Source: an uncultured Marinospirillum sp. (GTDB taxonomy: Bacteria; Pseudomonadota; Gammaproteobacteria; Pseudomonadales; Halomonadaceae). From it: a stretch of DNA of 40,581 nucleotides. The stretch covers positions 1-40,581 of the forward strand of contig CANQLY010000003.1 of assembly GCA_947624795.1 (NCBI GenBank). Direction: 5' to 3'. This document shows positions 9,350 through 15,747 of the stretch, piece after piece. The notes beneath the pieces are model-generated. The model saw nothing but the letters and a program-made list of their open reading frames with translations. It had not been told where the DNA came from and searched no databases. How positions within the stretch are numbered: position 1 is the stretch's first letter; each line of letters opens with the position of its first letter. A program made the position numbers and the translations under genes.

Positions 9350-9896
9350 GAATTGGAGTTCTCAGCATTATCTTTAGATCAAACAGCAGGGTTTTGTTAT
9401 TAACGTAATAAATATCAGCATTCACACGCTCCTGCATGGCAGCATTAGATTTAACATAACCTCTTAAACCCTTCACTTGCGCCCAACCTGTCATGCCAGG
9501 CAGCACAGTGTACCTTAGGTGGTAATTAGCAAACACTGTTTCGTAATAGTGGTTTTGTTCTGGCACATAAGGCCGCGGCCCCACCAAGGCCATTTCACCT
9601 TTCAGCACATTAATTAATTGCGGCAATTCGTCTAAGCTGGTTTTTCTTAAAAAATGCCCAAATTTAGTAATACGAGAATCACCCGGTTTAGCCGCTTTAA
9701 AAACTGCCGTGGAGCTAACTTTCATGGTTCTGAATTTATAAATATAAAAAGGCTGCTTGCAATAGCCTAGCCGCTGCTGCTTATAAAACACAGAGCCTTT
9801 TGAAGTTAGACGAATTAAAACAGCAAGGGTAAATAAGAGTGGTAGCAACAAGAGTAATAAAAATGCTGCCAACAATTGATTGGTTAAAGTGCCCAT
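9324..9896 (-). CDS. Initiating polyprenyl-phosphate phosphoglycosyl transferase (PglC/WcaJ core type)
   Basis: A 190-aa minimal phosphoglycosyl transferase. One N-terminal hydrophobic segment (about 7-28) has an internal Pro, as in the re-entrant helix of PglC-type enzymes. It is followed by GSVFYKQQRLG, the YKFRTM motif and the SLDELPQL segment with the catalytic Asp89-Glu90 dyad, then GPRPYVPEQ and GMTGWAQV. The family transfers a sugar-1-phosphate from a UDP-sugar to undecaprenyl phosphate on the cytoplasmic face, the first step of glycan assembly. It is the first gene of the operon, about 80 bases after the predicted transcription start. The long N-terminal membrane domain of WcaJ is absent. 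Confidence 0.93.
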   Translation of the reverse strand: MGTLTNQLLAAFLLLLLLPLLFTLAVLIRLTSKGSVFYKQQRLGYCKQPFYIYKFRTMKVSSTAVFKAAKPGDSRITKFGHFLRKTSLDELPQLINVLKGEMALVGPRPYVPEQNHYYETVFANYHLRYTVLPGMTGWAQVKGLRGYVKSNAAMQERVNADIYYVNNKTLLFDLKIMLRTPIHGFINNQP

Positions 9897-9920
9897 GCTT
9901 TCTTAGCTTCTTTTGTTCTG

Positions 9921-9952
9921 AAAAAAACCCCTGTTCCGAAGAGCAGAGGTTC
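9921..9952 (-). terminator. Terminator-like hairpin in the glycan operon leader (possible attenuator)
   Basis: Read on the minus strand, CCTCTGCTC and GAACAGGGG pair around a TTCG tetraloop (one mismatch), followed directly by seven T. This is a good intrinsic terminator. It lies between the predicted operon start (about 9974) and the first ATG (9896), so it could attenuate the operon. It could also simply end ompA transcription, although it is about 130 bases past the ompA stop. Confidence 0.75.
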
Positions 9953-9973
9953 TTTAAACGGTTAATAGATCAG

Positions 9974-10023
9974 CGGGCATACCTTAACAGTAGTAACAAA
10001 CAAGCCTTGTGACTAAGGTCACA
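9974..10023 (-). promoter_or_regulatory. Predicted class II Crp-type promoter of the glycan operon
   Basis: Positions 10008-10023 read TGTGACCTTAGTCACA on the minus strand, a perfect TGTGA-N6-TCACA dyad. Downstream, TAAGGT at 9986-9981 is preceded by TGT (an extended minus-10). A start 7 bases further on, at 9974, puts the dyad centre at exactly -41.5, the class II Crp spacing, and no good minus-35 is present, as expected for an activator-dependent promoter. The match is seen in sequence; activity is inferred. Confidence 0.65.
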
Positions 10024-10081
10024 TACACCTAGTTAAAACAGATGCAGTAAAACAGGCTTGTTATTTCATTGGTTGGCTAAA

Positions 10082-11212
10082 TTATTCGGCTGAAATGATA
10101 GCAACAACACGACGGTTAGCTCTGCGCTGTTCTTCTGTGGCATTGCCAATTAAAGGCTTTTCTGCACCATAACCAACAACAGACACACGGTTAGCTTCAA
10201 TGTTTAATTCTTTAACTAACACATCAGCAGTGGCTTGTGCACGCTTTTTAGACAACGTTTTGTTGTAAGCTGCTGCGCCTGCACTATCAGTGTGACCTTC
10301 AATAACGATGGTTGTTTTAGGGTGCTTTTCTAAGTAAGCAGCCACTTCTTTAATGTCTGAATAGTATTCTTTATTTATAGTTGCTGAGTTGGTTGCAAAA
10401 TAAACAGCCAAACTAACGGGCTTTTCTATGTCTAAAACCAATGAACAACCTCTGGCATCAACTTTTTTACCAGCAGCAGTGTCGGGGCAAGCATCTAAAT
10501 AGTTAGGAACGCCATCTTGGTCATCATCTAAAGCACAACCCTTAGCGTCAACCTGAACACCTGCAGGTGTACCAGGGCACTGGTCATTGGCATCAGCAAC
10601 ACCATCACCGTCTGAATCAATAAAAGCAACAGGAACAACTAAAGGCGCTGCTTTTATCGCAGTTTCTGGGCTGGTTGATTTACCGCCAAAAGCAAAGTGC
10701 AGACCTAGGGTAGTAACATTATCAATTCTATTGTCTTCAACATCATCAATTAGACGAAAATCACCACGCAATGAAACCATTTCACTTAATGCGTATTTTA
10801 CACCCGCACCCAAGTTCAATAAGGCATTGTCTTTACCTGGGCTTAATTCCATAAAACCAACACCTGCAGCTAAGTAAGGTGTGAAATTACGACCACTTGT
10901 TAAGTGATATAAAGCATCCAGACGGTACTGCCTTGCATCAATATCAGCACGCGTTCTTTTATCTTCACTATCAGCGTTTAAATAAACCAGCTCAACACCC
11001 CAAGGGTTATTGAAGCGGTAACCTAAACCAACAGAAAATGCCGTTTCATCTTTTGCATTTCTGTCGCCATCAAAGTTGTAATAACCAAAACTAGGTGCAA
11101 AAGTAAAACCGGCTTCTTGGTGAGTTTGTGCAACAACAACGGATGAGAGAGCCATAGAAGTTGCAACAGCAAGGCTGGTGAGCATAAGGCGTTTATTTAA
11201 TAAAAAAGGCAT
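10082..11212 (-). CDS. OmpA-family outer-membrane porin with thrombospondin type-3-like repeats
   Basis: A 376-aa protein starting at the ATG at 11212, with AAGGAA 8 bases upstream; an earlier in-frame start lacks this site. A signal peptide ends near VVVAQ. Residues about 30-180 form an eight-stranded OmpA-like barrel (FTFAPSFGYYNFDGD start, LGLHFAFGG end). Residues about 200-260 hold two Asp-rich calcium-binding-type repeats (DSDGDGVADANDQCPGTP and DDDQDGVPNYLDACPDTA), with paired Cys. Residues about 270-376 are the OmpA C-terminal peptidoglycan-binding domain (IEGHTDSAGAAAYN, then NRRV). It should anchor the outer membrane to the cell wall and may allow slow solute diffusion. It is transcribed alone from its own promoter. 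Confidence 0.93.
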   Translation of the reverse strand: MPFLLNKRLMLTSLAVATSMALSSVVVAQTHQEAGFTFAPSFGYYNFDGDRNAKDETAFSVGLGYRFNNPWGVELVYLNADSEDKRTRADIDARQYRLDALYHLTSGRNFTPYLAAGVGFMELSPGKDNALLNLGAGVKYALSEMVSLRGDFRLIDDVEDNRIDNVTTLGLHFAFGGKSTSPETAIKAAPLVVPVAFIDSDGDGVADANDQCPGTPAGVQVDAKGCALDDDQDGVPNYLDACPDTAAGKKVDARGCSLVLDIEKPVSLAVYFATNSATINKEYYSDIKEVAAYLEKHPKTTIVIEGHTDSAGAAAYNKTLSKKRAQATADVLVKELNIEANRVSVVGYGAEKPLIGNATEEQRRANRRVVAIISAE

Positions 11213-11256
11213 TATTGATTTCCTTGTAATTTTTAACAGTGTCAAGCGAGCATAAT

Positions 11257-11285
11257 ATTATGGCGTAAGGACGCCAGCGATACAA
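11257..11285 (-). promoter_or_regulatory. ompA promoter with a palindrome in its spacer
   Basis: On the minus strand, TTGTAT (11285-11280) and CATAAT (11262-11257) are separated by exactly 17 bases. The spacer holds a perfect dyad, TGGCGT-CCTT-ACGCCA (11276-11261), which touches the minus-10. The dyad could be a repressor operator or a small hairpin. The leader to the start codon is about 40 bases. Confidence 0.6.
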
Positions 11286-11327
11286 TTTAAAACACCTTCC
11301 ACTTTACCCAATACGCGTAGTTTTTAG

Positions 11328-12248
11328 TTACTTTTTATTTATATAATCAATACCGCTCATTGCCACAAATGCCTCTAAACTGCGAGCATCGCCTAAACCA
11401 TAAGGGCTGCCTTTCATGCCATCACCATAAAACAGCCGTTTGATTCTGCTTTTGGCTCTGGCTCTTAAGTACTCTGCGTTTAAAGCACGTTTGTTACTAG
11501 CGCTCTTGTGCCAGTGGTGCGTTAAATGCTCTTCATTGGCTTTTTTATACAGGTGATAAAGTGGAATCCAGTTAGGGTTATAAATATCCCAACCACGAGT
11601 ATAAGCCCGAACAGCCAAACTTTGCTCCTCTCCATGAAAATATAAAAAAGGATCGTAAGGCACTTCTTGTATAAAATCAGCACTAGTAAAAATAAAACCA
11701 CCCGCAAGGTGGCAACCCAAAACCGGCTCATCACTTAGCTGGTGCTCTGCTCTAAACCTTAGCACCGCATTGTCCTCACTTAGCTGAGTGTCTGGGTGAG
11801 GCCTAAGTACCAAAGCGTATTTACCAGAGGGCTTTTTAAAGGTTGGGGTGTTATTTTCATCAAATGAAAAGCCATAGGGGTAGGTTGAAATAATCGGCTT
11901 TTCAGATTTTTCCTTTAGCTTGGCATACTGCTCAAACAAGGTTGAATCCCAGTTTTCTTCAAACAAAGTGTGTGAATCTATTTGCAATAGAAACGCTTCA
12001 TTGTCCCACAAAGAAAAAACAATGTTTCTAGCCCAAGAAACCCCTAAGGCATCGAATTTATCAATAAAAACATACCTTAATCGCTTTTCTAAACCCAGTT
12101 TTTCTATTTCATCTTTTTGTGATGCTTCATTTTGATCAACCACACCAAACACCAAGTTTTCAGGTGCCGCAGCTTTGGCTAAACAATCTTTAATCGTAAA
12201 AAAAAGCAAATCATCACAATAAGAAGCAACACTAATAAATATTTTCAT
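11328..12248 (-). CDS. GlcNAc-transferase-like glycosyltransferase (DSH motif family)
   Basis: A 306-aa protein whose likely start is the ATG at 12248 (MKIFISVASY); earlier ATGs would add an atypical leader. It resembles the GlcNAc-transferase family known from eukaryotic Skp1 glycosylation and from bacterial surface-glycan loci. Evidence: an N-terminal IFISVASYCDD strand, the ALGVSWARN segment, a LLQIDSHTLF motif carrying the DxH-type metal and donor site, and CHLAGGFIFTSADF followed by YFHGEEQSLAVR. No signal peptide or membrane segment is visible, so it is probably cytosolic. It follows the SapC-like gene by 36 bases and the two are probably co-transcribed. The substrate is unknown; a protein or a lipid-linked sugar are both possible. 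Confidence 0.75.
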   Translation of the reverse strand: MKIFISVASYCDDLLFFTIKDCLAKAAAPENLVFGVVDQNEASQKDEIEKLGLEKRLRYVFIDKFDALGVSWARNIVFSLWDNEAFLLQIDSHTLFEENWDSTLFEQYAKLKEKSEKPIISTYPYGFSFDENNTPTFKKPSGKYALVLRPHPDTQLSEDNAVLRFRAEHQLSDEPVLGCHLAGGFIFTSADFIQEVPYDPFLYFHGEEQSLAVRAYTRGWDIYNPNWIPLYHLYKKANEEHLTHHWHKSASNKRALNAEYLRARAKSRIKRLFYGDGMKGSPYGLGDARSLEAFVAMSGIDYINKK

Positions 12249-12284
12249 ACACCACCCAACAACGCTCATTGAATACAATGGATT

Positions 12285-13064
12285 TTAAAATCTAAGTAAG
12301 TCTTCGCCTTCTTCACCAAATAACTGGTCTAGGTCTAAATCCTGTACAGAATTTTCTTGCTGATGCAGCTTTGCTAGGGGTTCAAAATTCTTTAAGCGAG
12401 GCTTAGAGTGAACTTGGGCATAAGCAAGTTCTAGTGCAGAATGCTGGCTAAGCTGAGTTAAGGCATCGCCTGATAGTTTTTTTAATGCAGTCAAATCAAC
12501 TTGGTAAATTCCTTTAACCAACAGCGTGGTGTCTTGTTGGGATTGCTCTATCGGCCAAGGCACAATTAACTTGTGCTCTGCCAAAAGGTTAACCGCTTGC
12601 TGAGTTACTTGCCTGTTGGCTTGGCACTGCTGTAAAAAATTTAGAATTTCTGCAGTGGGTGGCGTCAGTTCACCTTGCTCATTAAATAATTGCTGGCCTT
12701 CATCACTTGCACTATCAAGCGTGATAAATTCACTGGCTTCATCTAAGCACAGCATGTATTCATTAGCATTTTTAGGTGCCAACATAAAAGGGTGGCTACG
12801 ATAAGCAGAAGGCACATAAGCTACACGCCATTTGCCTTCACCTGTCACATAATAATTTGTTCCAGGGTTAAGGCTAAGTAAAGCAACCAACTGAAAACCC
12901 TGCTCTCTTGCCACAAATGCTAAAGAGTAATAGGGCAATAACTCGGCCAATTCAGCCAGCAGCACCGGCACAAAAGCGTCAGTTTTAGTAAAAAGGTAAT
13001 TGGAATGCTTAACCCAACGTGTTTCTTTATGCTTAGTTTTTTGAACTGCAACCCATTCAGACAT
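12285..13064 (-). CDS. SapC-like family protein
   Basis: A 259-aa protein starting at the ATG at 13064, with AGGTGA just upstream. It resembles the SapC family, which was named after a Campylobacter fetus surface-layer locus: an N-terminal WVKHSNYLFTKTDAFVPVLLAEL segment-like region (residues about 17-40), YYSLAFVARE, YRSHPFMLAP, and a mid-protein LFNEQGELTP segment. The C-terminus is acidic (LDQLFGEEGEDLL). No signal peptide or membrane helix is evident. The biochemical role of the family is not established. In the window it is paired with a DSH-motif glycosyltransferase, which suggests glycosylation or surface-protein work, but this is inference. Confidence 0.78.
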   Translation of the reverse strand: MSEWVAVQKTKHKETRWVKHSNYLFTKTDAFVPVLLAELAELLPYYSLAFVAREQGFQLVALLSLNPGTNYYVTGEGKWRVAYVPSAYRSHPFMLAPKNANEYMLCLDEASEFITLDSASDEGQQLFNEQGELTPPTAEILNFLQQCQANRQVTQQAVNLLAEHKLIVPWPIEQSQQDTTLLVKGIYQVDLTALKKLSGDALTQLSQHSALELAYAQVHSKPRLKNFEPLAKLHQQENSVQDLDLDQLFGEEGEDLLRF

Positions 13065-13104
13065 ACTTATCACCTATGCTTTTATTACAAAAATAGCGAA
13101 CCTT

Positions 13105-13132
13105 ATTCTACCGAACTTATCCTGTGGTACAA
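13105..13132 (-). promoter_or_regulatory. Likely promoter of the SapC-glycosyltransferase pair
   Basis: On the minus strand, TTGTAC (13132-13127), a 16-base spacer and TAGAAT (13110-13105) lie about 40 bases before the SapC-like start codon. Both hexamers match the sigma-70 consensus at four or more positions. Confidence 0.5.
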
Positions 13133-13234
13133 GCAACGCCTTCAGATGCCAAGCTACGCCTAGGCAGCAAACACTAACACCCTTACTATTGGGGTCAGAT
13201 CACAATGGTTTAAAGGCTTGATGGTAGGAATAAG

Positions 13235-14215
13235 TCAACCTGCCTTGGTTTTATTGACCGCAGGTTTGGAATGCCATTCACTCGCCACCAAATACAGTGG
13301 TCGGGCTTTGGTTTCTTCATAAATTCTGGCCACATACAACCCAATAATGCCCAAGCTAACTAGCAACATACTGCCTATAAATAACAACAATAAAATAACC
13401 GTTGTAAAGCCTGTAACCGCAAAGCCCATTGCCCATTGGTAAAGGGTGTGCACGCCAAGCAAGCCACTGAACAGCAACATCAGCGTGCCGACTAAGGTAA
13501 TAATGTATAAAGGTAGCGAGGTGAAGGCGGTTAGATTGCGTATTGAATAGCGTAATAAATGCAGCCAGCCCCAAGAAGATTCACCGGCATGGCGAGCAGC
13601 CACTTCAAACGGCAGCACTTCGCTTTTAAACCCTGACCATTGCACCAAGCCCCGAAAAAAACGTATGCGTTCTGGCAGGTCTAGCAAGGCTTGCACCACC
13701 TTGGCATCTAACAATTTGTAATCACTCTGCCCTTCTAGCGCTAAACCGCCAGTGACTTGCATGGCTTTGTAAAACACTTTGCTTGCCCAAGCGTACCAAA
13801 AAGGTTCTTTGCCACGGCTGACTTTAACCGCTTCAACAACCAATACGCCCGCTTGCCAGTGCTGCAACATCTCAGGAATTAAGTGTAAAGGGTGTTGTAA
13901 ATCGGTATCTAAAATAATGCTGGCGGCGGCTGGGTAGTGCATTAAACCGGCTTGAATGGCGGCTTCTTTACCAAAATTACGGGTTAACTGGCACAGGGTT
14001 AAGGCAAAGCAGTCGGGCGAATAACTTTGCACCTGTTGGGCGGTGTTGTCGGTTGAACCGTCGTCTATCACAATAACTGTAAACGTGTATTGCTTGGCTA
14101 AAGGGCTAAGTTGTTTATCTAATGCCTGTAAAAAACCAACAATGCCCAAACCTTCATTCATGGCTGGGCAAATAAAGTTAATGTCAGGTTTGTTTGAATT
14201 AATCGCTGTGTTCAT
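13235..14215 (-). CDS. GtrB/ArnC-like polyprenyl-phosphate glycosyltransferase (GT2)
   Basis: A 326-aa inner-membrane enzyme. Residues about 10-225 are a GT2 domain with INFICPAMNE, VIDDGSTDNT, RNFGKEAAIQAG and the ILDTDLQHP donor motif, all typical of dolichol/undecaprenyl-phosphate sugar synthases. Two C-terminal membrane helices follow (about 235-258 and 267-295), ending in the GLYVARIYEE motif. It should load a sugar onto undecaprenyl phosphate on the cytoplasmic face, for later transfer in the periplasm. It is the last gene of a three-gene cassette, joined by ATGA overlaps to the small transporter-like gene and, through that, to the methyltransferase. The sugar is probably glucose or a similar hexose, but this cannot be confirmed. 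Confidence 0.9.
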   Translation of the reverse strand: MNTAINSNKPDINFICPAMNEGLGIVGFLQALDKQLSPLAKQYTFTVIVIDDGSTDNTAQQVQSYSPDCFALTLCQLTRNFGKEAAIQAGLMHYPAAASIILDTDLQHPLHLIPEMLQHWQAGVLVVEAVKVSRGKEPFWYAWASKVFYKAMQVTGGLALEGQSDYKLLDAKVVQALLDLPERIRFFRGLVQWSGFKSEVLPFEVAARHAGESSWGWLHLLRYSIRNLTAFTSLPLYIITLVGTLMLLFSGLLGVHTLYQWAMGFAVTGFTTVILLLLFIGSMLLVSLGIIGLYVARIYEETKARPLYLVASEWHSKPAVNKTKAG

Positions 14216-14580
14216 TTTGCCCCCGTGGCTAGCAAACTAATACCAAAAAGAATAATGGCAATACCCAGCCAGCCTTGCAAGCTTAGGGTTTCGTGAAATA
14301 ACCCGTAGGCCAAAAGCGCAGTAAATACAAACTGCACCCCCACAAACAAAGGCACGGCCACAATGAATTGATGCAGGGTTAAAATTCGCAAAGTAACCAG
14401 CAGCGCCACCGCATAAAGCAAGATGCCAGCCAACAAAGCCAATAAGCCGGTGAGTGGCACCGCCAGTGTTGAATGTTGCCAAGTAATTTGCAGGCCAGCG
14501 GTACGCAACAAGGCCAAGGCGCTGGCATTTAAGGCGGCGGCTAAAATAATCCACACCCAACCTTGGGCTAAAACTGTCAT
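14212..14580 (-). CDS. Small four-helix EamA/SMR-like membrane protein, probable lipid-sugar flippase
   Basis: A 122-aa protein with four hydrophobic helices (about 8-28, 38-60, 68-92, 100-118). The last ones carry the VPLFVGVQFVFTALLAYGLFHETLSLQGWLG-type region (residues about 76-106), with a conserved Glu and the final Gly-rich GWLGIAIILFGI helix typical of the small multidrug resistance and EamA groups. It sits between the GtrB-like enzyme and a methyltransferase, with ATGA overlaps on both sides. ArnE/ArnF proteins of this fold are thought to flip undecaprenyl-phosphate-aminoarabinose, so a similar flippase role is a reasonable inference. A drug exporter is the alternative, but the operon argues against it. 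Confidence 0.75.
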   Translation of the reverse strand: MTVLAQGWVWIILAAALNASALALLRTAGLQITWQHSTLAVPLTGLLALLAGILLYAVALLVTLRILTLHQFIVAVPLFVGVQFVFTALLAYGLFHETLSLQGWLGIAIILFGISLLATGAK

Positions 14581-15275
14581 GGCTGTTGTTCGTTGGTTTG
14601 GTCTTCAATAATCACAAAGTCGCCACCGCACCTTTGTACCGCTGCTTGGCTGCCTAATAACTGGCGCACCTTGTATTCATAAGGGAAAAAATGAATATGC
14701 AAATCAAAGGTGTAGCGGTATTCACGCTGGCAAGGCAGCACAATAATTAACCGATGTTTGCACACCCGCCGAAGCTCTGCAAGCGCCTGTTGAATGTCCT
14801 GCACATGCTCTAGGGTGTGGGCGCAAACCACCGTGTCGAACTGCTGATCGGCAAAGGGTAGCTGGGTTACATCCACACTAGAAAACACCGGATTAGCCCC
14901 TTTTGCAACAGGGGGCATTATGTCGCCGCCAATCACAGCAAAACCTTTAGCCGCCAACTGATGGCTTAGCCAACCACTACCACACGCCACATCTAACAAG
15001 CTGTTGCCCAAAGAAGCGTTTAATACGGCTTTAATTGAAGCGGTGTTTAAATCGGTTTTTCGCTGAATAAAAGTGTCGGCTAAGAGGGTGTAATAACCTT
15101 GAATTTCTTGCTCGCTTAATTCTGGTAAACGGTCTTTAAAATCTAGGTAATAATGGTATTTAGAACCCAAAGCTAAACGAAACACTAGCCCCATTAGCCA
15201 ACGGCTGTCCCTTAAAAAAGGCGGTAGCAACTGGTCGAAAAACCAATGAATAATAAGGGTTAAGTTACGAGGCAT
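14577..15275 (-). CDS. Class I SAM-dependent methyltransferase
   Basis: A 232-aa cytosolic protein starting at the ATG at 15275, with AGAGGAA upstream; an ATG at 15293 lacks such a site. The Rossmann core is clear: LLDVACGSGWLS (motif I), FAVIGGDI, FDTVVCAHTLEHV and a later LIIVLPCQRE strand. The N-terminal 80 residues are helical, with an FKDRLPELS segment. It is the first gene of the methyltransferase-flippase-GtrB cassette, so a lipid-linked sugar or glycan could be the substrate. The target atom is not deducible. Confidence 0.85.
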   Translation of the reverse strand: MPRNLTLIIHWFFDQLLPPFLRDSRWLMGLVFRLALGSKYHYYLDFKDRLPELSEQEIQGYYTLLADTFIQRKTDLNTASIKAVLNASLGNSLLDVACGSGWLSHQLAAKGFAVIGGDIMPPVAKGANPVFSSVDVTQLPFADQQFDTVVCAHTLEHVQDIQQALAELRRVCKHRLIIVLPCQREYRYTFDLHIHFFPYEYKVRQLLGSQAAVQRCGGDFVIIEDQTNEQQP

Positions 15276-15432
15276 GGCGTGTTCCTCTTGCATAAATAAA
15301 TGGTTACAAATCTGGCCTCATTTCTTGCTTGCCTGTTGTTGCATTTATTGCTAAGTTATTTATTCATATAATTTATTTGTAAATACAGTTTATAAGTAAG
15401 CTAGGTGGGTAGCTTAACCGCTGCCCTAAAAT

Positions 15433-15487
15433 AAAAAACCTCCCAATCGCTGTAAACTATCTTGGCAGATATCAGCGAAAAGGAGGC
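15433..15487 (-). terminator. Long three-step hairpin terminator, minus strand
   Basis: Read on the minus strand, three nested helices form: CCTCC/GGAGG outside, CGCTG/CAGCG in the middle, and TATCT/AGATA around a GCCA loop, then TTTTTTATTTT. It lies about 260 bases past the stop of the GT-C-like gene, so it may end either that transcript or a small RNA. Confidence 0.7.
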
Positions 15488-15507
15488 CACCGTTAGGTAG
15501 AATAATT

Positions 15508-15741
15508 ATGTCTGCTAATGACGTTCATTGCAAGAATTGCAATGCGCCGCCCCCTACATTGCCGCCCATTTTTCACCAATGCCCCAGCTTAAAAGCAGCA
15601 CATGCCACCAAAACAGGTGTGATGCGTAGCGAAGCCCGTGAAAACTTAAGCATTGTTTGCTGTGTTTTGTTGCGTAACAATGAAGCCATAACAAGCAAGC
15701 TGCCCATTAAAAACAACTGGCTGACTATTTTAAAACACTAA
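15508..15741 (+). CDS. Hypothetical small CxxC protein (doubtful)
   Basis: A possible 77-aa product with an N-terminal CKNCNAPPP stretch and further Cys residues (HQCP, VCC), but no recognised domain. It starts at ATG 15508, preceded by AGGTAG at long spacing. Against it: it runs opposite to both neighbours, its CxxC codons fall on a perfect DNA dyad, and the region could encode an RNA. For it: the frame stays open across most of the intergenic space. Confidence 0.25.
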   Translation: MSANDVHCKNCNAPPPTLPPIFHQCPSLKAAHATKTGVMRSEARENLSIVCCVLLRNNEAITSKLPIKNNWLTILKH

Positions 15742-15747
15742 AACTTA

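Larger units (their letters stand above)
15276..15747. other. 472-base intergenic region with a small ORF, two hairpins and a terminator
   Basis: The stretch between the methyltransferase start and the GT-C-like gene's stop holds three things: a perfect 8-bp dyad, CATTGCAA-GAA-TTGCAATG, at 15526-15544; the terminator at 15433-15487; and a low-confidence plus-strand ORF at 15508-15741. The part below 15430 is AT-rich and may hold the promoter of the methyltransferase cassette, but no clear hexamers were found. A small RNA read on the minus strand and ended by the terminator is possible. Confidence 0.5.

Noticed and set aside
9999..10062. Inverted repeat AACAAGCC ... GGCTTGTT flanking the Crp-type site
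   Set aside because: The 48-base loop is too long and there is no T-run, so it is a poor terminator. It may be chance.
9961..10081. Search for an ops/JUMPstart element (GGCGGTAGCGT) for RfaH in the glycan operon leader
   Set aside because: No matching string was found in the leader.
13186..13200. TTGGGGTCAGA-like string resembling the ends of REP-associated transposase elements
   Set aside because: Only one short copy, with no partner repeat and no transposase remnant nearby.
14237..14608. Open frame of 123 codons overlapping the small flippase-like gene in another frame
   Set aside because: The chosen frame has four clean membrane helices and ATGA overlaps with both neighbours; this one has neither.
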